A stretch of 9,007 nucleotides of DNA. It comes from Kiloniellales bacterium (GTDB lineage Bacteria > Pseudomonadota > Alphaproteobacteria > Kiloniellales > JAKSDN01). A model generated the notes under the pieces. That model did not search any database, was not told the origin of the DNA, and saw only the letters and a program-made list of their open reading frames with translations. A program made the position numbers and the translations under genes. This document shows positions 6,079-9,007 of the stretch, one piece after another (the stretch's first letter is position 1; each line of letters opens with the position of its first letter). The DNA lies in NCBI GenBank assembly GCA_022360075.1, contig JAKSDN010000724.1, forward strand, positions 1 through 9,007, in the 5' to 3' direction.

Positions 6079-6795
6079 ATGTACTTCGAGGCCAAGAACA
6101 TCGTCGTGACCTACGACCACGTGCGAGCCGTGACCGATCTATCGTTGCACCTCGACAAGGGCGAGACCATCGCCCTGATCGGCGCCAACGGCGCCGGCAA
6201 GACCACGACCCTGCGCGCGATCACTGGCCTGAAGACCCTGGACGCCGGCGAGATCTGGTACGACGGCGAGCGGCTCGATCGTTTGCGGCCGGACCAGATC
6301 GTCGAGCGCGGCATCGCCATGGTGCCGGAGGGCCGGCGGGTCTTCCCCTTCATGTCCGTGAAGGACAACCTGCTGATGGGCGCCTTCACCCGCCGCGGCA
6401 ACGGTGCGCTCGCCCAGTCGCTGGAGCAGGTACTGGCCCGCTTCCCGCGCCTCAAGGAGCGCTACAAGCAGGCGGCGGGCACGATGAGCGGCGGCGAGCA
6501 GCAGATGCTGGTCATCGGCCGCGCCTTGATGGCCAAGCCGCGCCTGCTGCTGCTCGACGAGCCCTCGCTCGGCATCGCGCCGAAGCTGGTCCAGGACATC
6601 GCCCGCTCGATCGTCAGCATCAACCGCGAGGACAGCGTGAGCGTGATCCTGGTCGAGCAGAACTCGCGCATGGCCCTGCGGATCTCGCACCGGGCCTACG
6701 CCCTGGCGACCGGACGGGTGATGCTGGCCGACCGCTCCGAGGCACTGCTCCAGGACGAGCGGGTCAAGCGGCTCTATCTCGGCGGCGAGCTGTGA
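6079..6795 (+). CDS. ABC transporter ATP-binding protein, LivF type
   Basis: A 238-residue cytoplasmic ATPase, normal length for LivF. Walker A is GANGAGKTT (35-43), followed by LRAITGL; the LivF-typical region GIAMVPEGRRVFPFMSVKDNLLMGAF spans 78-103; the signature is the canonical MSGGEQQML (136-144); Walker B is LLLLDEPSLGIAP (156-168). The H-loop reads LVEQN with Gln in place of His, which is the usual LivF state and not a defect. The heterodimer would therefore have one canonical signature (here) and one degenerate signature (LivG). It starts three bases after the LivG stop, and the ribosome site lies within the end of that gene (GAGGAGAT around 6057-6064). The racemase gene follows after 19 bases. 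Confidence 0.94.
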   Translation: MYFEAKNIVVTYDHVRAVTDLSLHLDKGETIALIGANGAGKTTTLRAITGLKTLDAGEIWYDGERLDRLRPDQIVERGIAMVPEGRRVFPFMSVKDNLLMGAFTRRGNGALAQSLEQVLARFPRLKERYKQAAGTMSGGEQQMLVIGRALMAKPRLLLLDEPSLGIAPKLVQDIARSIVSINREDSVSVILVEQNSRMALRISHRAYALATGRVMLADRSEALLQDERVKRLYLGGEL

Positions 6796-6805
6796 GTTGC
6801 GTGGC

Positions 6806-6812
6806 GAGGAAG
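6806..6812 (+). promoter_or_regulatory. Ribosome binding site fixing the racemase start
   Basis: GAGGAAG lies just before the ATG at 6815, after the transporter ATPase stop. It favours this start over the in-frame TTG at 6797, which would add MRGEEA in front of the conserved first strand MRLLIVNPNT. Confidence 0.55.
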
Positions 6813-6814
6813 CG

Positions 6815-7564
6815 ATGCGCCTGCTGATCGTCAATCCCAACACCACGGTCTCCATGACTGAGCGGATCGGCCTGGCCGCGCGTGCCGTGGCGGCCCAGGA
6901 GACCGAGGTCGTCGCCGTCAACCCCGCCGACGGTCCGGCGAGCGTCGAGGGCTACTACGACGCCGCCTTCTCGGTACCGGGACTGCTGGAGGAGATCCGC
7001 AAGGGCGAGGCTTCGGGCTTCGATGCCTACGTGATCGCCTGCTTCGACGACACCGGGCTGGAGGCCGCGCGCTGCCTCGCCCGCGGGCCGGTGATCGGGA
7101 TCTGCGAGGCGGCCTGTCATATCGCGAGCCTGATCGCCACCCGCTTCACGGTCATCACGACGCTGCCGCGCTCGGTGCCGGTATTGACCCAGAACCTTCT
7201 CAAGTACGGCTTCGATCGCTACTGCCCTAGGGTGCGGGCCGCCGACGTATCGGTCCTCGAACTCGAGGACCCGGCGAGCGATGCCCGCAGCCGGATCGAG
7301 GCGGAGATCGAGCAGGCGGTCGAGGTGGACAGGGTGGAGGCCGTGGTGCTCGGCTGTGCCGGCATGACCGAGCTGCCGCCGGCCCTGGAGAAGCGCTTCG
7401 GCTTGCCGGTGATCGACGGGGTCGGTGCCGCCGTGAAGCTGGCCGAGGCGGCGCATGCTCTGGGCCTCGCCACGAGCAAGGTGGGCGGCTACGCGCGGCC
7501 GCTGGCCAAGGCCTACCACGGCGCCTTCGCGCAGCACGCGCCGCAGGTGGTGGGCTCGGAGTAA
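6815..7564 (+). CDS. Hydantoin/Asp-Glu-type racemase
   Basis: A 249-residue cofactor-independent racemase of the Asp/Glu/hydantoin racemase superfamily. It opens with MRLLIVNPNTTVSMTERI, typical of hydantoin racemases. The two catalytic cysteines are visible: C76 in YVIACFDDTGL and C181 in VVLGCAGMTEL, one in each half of the two-lobed fold, acting as the paired acid and base. The cysteine numbering agrees with that reported for studied hydantoin racemases (from memory). The reaction would be inversion of the stereocentre of a 5-substituted hydantoin or related compound; relatives act on allantoin or on amino acids, and sequence alone does not separate these. The gene is 19 bases after the transporter ATPase and is presumably in its operon, so it likely acts on the imported compound. 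No hydantoinase or N-carbamoyl-amino-acid hydrolase of the usual kind is seen nearby, which weakens a strict hydantoin reading. Confidence 0.85.
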   Translation: MRLLIVNPNTTVSMTERIGLAARAVAAQETEVVAVNPADGPASVEGYYDAAFSVPGLLEEIRKGEASGFDAYVIACFDDTGLEAARCLARGPVIGICEAACHIASLIATRFTVITTLPRSVPVLTQNLLKYGFDRYCPRVRAADVSVLELEDPASDARSRIEAEIEQAVEVDRVEAVVLGCAGMTELPPALEKRFGLPVIDGVGAAVKLAEAAHALGLATSKVGGYARPLAKAYHGAFAQHAPQVVGSE

Positions 7565-7687
7565 GCGATGCTGGGAGCTTGCTCTGCGTCGTCCGTGACA
7601 ATCTGACGCGCTTCGGCAACAACTGGATCGGGTTTCCGTCCGGCCGTCTCGGGCGCTACCCTCGGCCGGCAGTGGAGGTATGACGAC

Positions 7688-8923
7688 ATGAATGACGAGC
7701 GGCAGCGCAAGATCGCCGAGTTTCTCGACGCGCAGCACGATGCTCAGGTCGGCTTTCTGGCCGAGCTGGTCAAGACCCCGTCCGATAACCCGCCGGGCGA
7801 CTGCGCGGCCCACGCCGCGCGCACGGCCGCGCTGCTCGAAGGCTTGGGTTTCGAAGTCGAGCGCCACGCCGTGCTGGACGCGACCTGCCAGGAGCACGGC
7901 ATGGTCAGCGCCACGAACCTGGTCGCGCGCCTCTTGCTGGGCGGGAGCGGCCCGACGGTCGCGCTGAATGCGCATGGCGACGTGGTGCCGCCTGGCGAGG
8001 GATGGACCAGCGATCCCTACGGCGCCGAGATCCGTGACGGCTGGATGTACGGCCGCGGTGTCGCGGTCTCCAAGTCCGATATCGCGACCTTCGCCTACGC
8101 CCTGCTCGCGGTCCAGGCGCAGCGCGACGGCCTGGCCGGCCAGCTCGAGCTGCAGGTGACCTACGACGAGGAGGCCGGCGGCGAGATCGGCCCGCGCCGG
8201 CTGCTACAGGATGGCACGACCAAACCCGACTTCGCGATCTGTCCGGGCTTCTCCTACGGCGTGGTGATCGCGCACAACGGCTGCCTTCATCTCGAGGTCG
8301 AGGTGACCGGCAAGTCCGCCCACGCCGCCATGCCCGAGACCGGGCACGACGCGCTCGAGGCCGCGACAAAGGTCCTGAGCGCGCTCTACGCGCACCGCAA
8401 GGCCTATAGCGAGACCCACTCGGCCGTCGAGGGCATCGACACGCCCTCGCTGGTCGTCGGGCTGATCGAAGGCGGCATCAACACCAACGTCGTGCCCGAC
8501 CAGGTGAGCTTCCGGCTCGACCGCCGCATGATTCCGGAAGAGGATCCCGCGCAGGTCGAGCAGGCGCTGCGCGACGTGATCGCCGGTGCGGTGGCGGGCC
8601 TGCCCGGCCTGTCCTGCGCGGTCCGGCGCATCCTGCTCGCCCGGCCCTTGACGCCGGTGGAAGGGACGGGCCGTTTGTCCGCTCTGGTCGCCGGCCACGC
8701 CGAAGCGGTCTTGGGCGAAGCGGTCCCGATCCACGGCGTGCCTCTCTACGCGGACGGCCGCCACTATGCCGAGGCCGGCGTGCCCACGATCATGTACGGC
8801 GCCGGCCCGCGCAGCCTGCTCGAGGCCAACGCCCACCGCGCCGACGAGCGCGTCGGCCTGGCCGATCTGCGCAAGGCGACCGAGGTGGTGGCCTTGACCT
8901 TGGTCGATCTGCTCGGCGGGTGA
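7688..8923 (+). CDS. M20-family amidohydrolase/peptidase (ArgE/DapE-like) with unusual metal site
   Basis: A 411-residue cytoplasmic enzyme of the M20 (ArgE/DapE/carboxypeptidase G2) family, expected to hydrolyse an amide or N-acyl bond of an amino-acid-like substrate. The catalytic domain shows NAHGDVVP (94-101) with ligand H96 and D98, YDEEAGGE (159-166) with the general base E161 and ligand E162, and NAHRADE (381-387) with H383. The dimerisation domain is inserted at about 200-310 and has GKSAHAAMP (208-216). Two usual ligands are missing: the bridging Asp of GRGxxDMKG is V127 (GRGVAVSKSD), and the Glu of the EPT motif is replaced in CPGFSY (185-190). D131 four residues on might substitute. 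A GGAGG ribosome site lies at 7674-7678; an ATG at 7680 gives only MTT and then a stop that overlaps the real start (ATGA at 7688-7691). The gap of 123 bp from the racemase shows no clear promoter. Confidence 0.88.
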   Translation: MNDERQRKIAEFLDAQHDAQVGFLAELVKTPSDNPPGDCAAHAARTAALLEGLGFEVERHAVLDATCQEHGMVSATNLVARLLLGGSGPTVALNAHGDVVPPGEGWTSDPYGAEIRDGWMYGRGVAVSKSDIATFAYALLAVQAQRDGLAGQLELQVTYDEEAGGEIGPRRLLQDGTTKPDFAICPGFSYGVVIAHNGCLHLEVEVTGKSAHAAMPETGHDALEAATKVLSALYAHRKAYSETHSAVEGIDTPSLVVGLIEGGINTNVVPDQVSFRLDRRMIPEEDPAQVEQALRDVIAGAVAGLPGLSCAVRRILLARPLTPVEGTGRLSALVAGHAEAVLGEAVPIHGVPLYADGRHYAEAGVPTIMYGAGPRSLLEANAHRADERVGLADLRKATEVVALTLVDLLGG

Positions 8924-8946
8924 TTGGCTCGGATAGGCACGGGACC

Positions 8947-9007
8947 ATGTCCAGCCCGGCAGAGCCGAAAGTCGCTATTGTCACCGGCGGCGGGCGTGGC
9001 ATCGGCG
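8947..9007 (+). CDS. Short-chain dehydrogenase/reductase (SDR), 5' end only
   Basis: Only 20 codons are present, cut by the end of the window: MSSPAEPKVAIVTGGGRGIG. The run VAIVTGGGRGIG is the first beta strand and the TGxxxGxG cofactor-binding turn of classical NAD(P)-dependent SDR enzymes (FabG-like). It begins 23 bases after the M20 stop, with AGG at 8935-8937 as a possible ribosome site, so it likely continues the operon. The substrate cannot be told. It may act on a keto or hydroxy product made from the imported compound. Confidence 0.7.
   Translation, partial: MSSPAEPKVAIVTGGGRGIG

Noticed and set aside
4285..6120. A 611-codon minus-strand open frame across LivM and LivG genes
   Set aside because: Same low-complexity antisense artefact; the plus-strand frames carry clear ABC transporter motifs.
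6640..6675. Missing H-loop histidine in the LivF-type ATPase as a defect
   Set aside because: LVEQN with Gln is normal for LivF proteins.
7680..7691. Tiny upstream frame ATGACGACATGA overlapping the M20 start
   Set aside because: Its ATG is only one base from the GGAGG, too close for good initiation, and a three-codon frame can easily arise by chance. Reinitiation control is possible but unsupported.

Overview
This is a GC-rich bacterial window, most likely from an alphaproteobacterium. The pointers are a VPLPA-type exosortase sorting tail, an FCD-type GntR regulator, branched-chain-amino-acid-type (Liv/HAAT) ABC transporter genes of alphaproteobacterial style, and an interspersed inverted repeat beginning CGTCATTGCGAGC. 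The genus cannot be named from sequence alone. Nothing looks like an integrase, transposase, tRNA, rRNA or CRISPR array.

Layout. Bases 1-183 hold no convincing gene but carry a hairpin-forming interspersed repeat (87-154). A secreted, laminin-B-like protein with a VPLPA/PEP-CTERM-type anchor is on the minus strand (184-864), followed upstream by a minus-strand GntR/FCD regulator (1097-1861). A divergent intergenic region (1862-2053) contains a perfect 14-bp palindrome, AATTGCATGCAATT, a good operator candidate. From 2054 onward everything is on the plus strand: substrate-binding protein (2054-3268), LivH-type permease (3377-4237), LivM-type permease (4243-5283), LivG-type ATPase (5299-6075), LivF-type ATPase (6079-6795), hydantoin/Asp-Glu-type racemase (6815-7564), M20-fold amidohydrolase/peptidase (7688-8923), and the first 20 codons of a short-chain dehydrogenase (8947-end). 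Spacings of 3-23 bp join most of these into an operon. Two larger gaps stand out: 108 bp after the binding-protein gene, filled by a 16-bp-stem hairpin, and 123 bp before the M20 gene.

How it may work (inference). The regulator probably senses a small organic acid or amino-acid-like ligand and controls the divergent operon through the palindrome. A complete five-part HAAT transporter imports an amino-acid-like or amide compound. The racemase interconverts its stereoisomers and the M20 enzyme hydrolyses an amide or N-acyl bond. The SDR may oxidise or reduce a product. No hydantoinase is visible, so true hydantoin degradation is not demonstrated. The most unusual biochemical point is that the M20 enzyme seems to lack two of the five usual metal ligands while keeping the rest of the active site. 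The ABC ATPase LivG also has a degenerate signature motif (LPHGY). No wholly new defence or mobile system is evident here.
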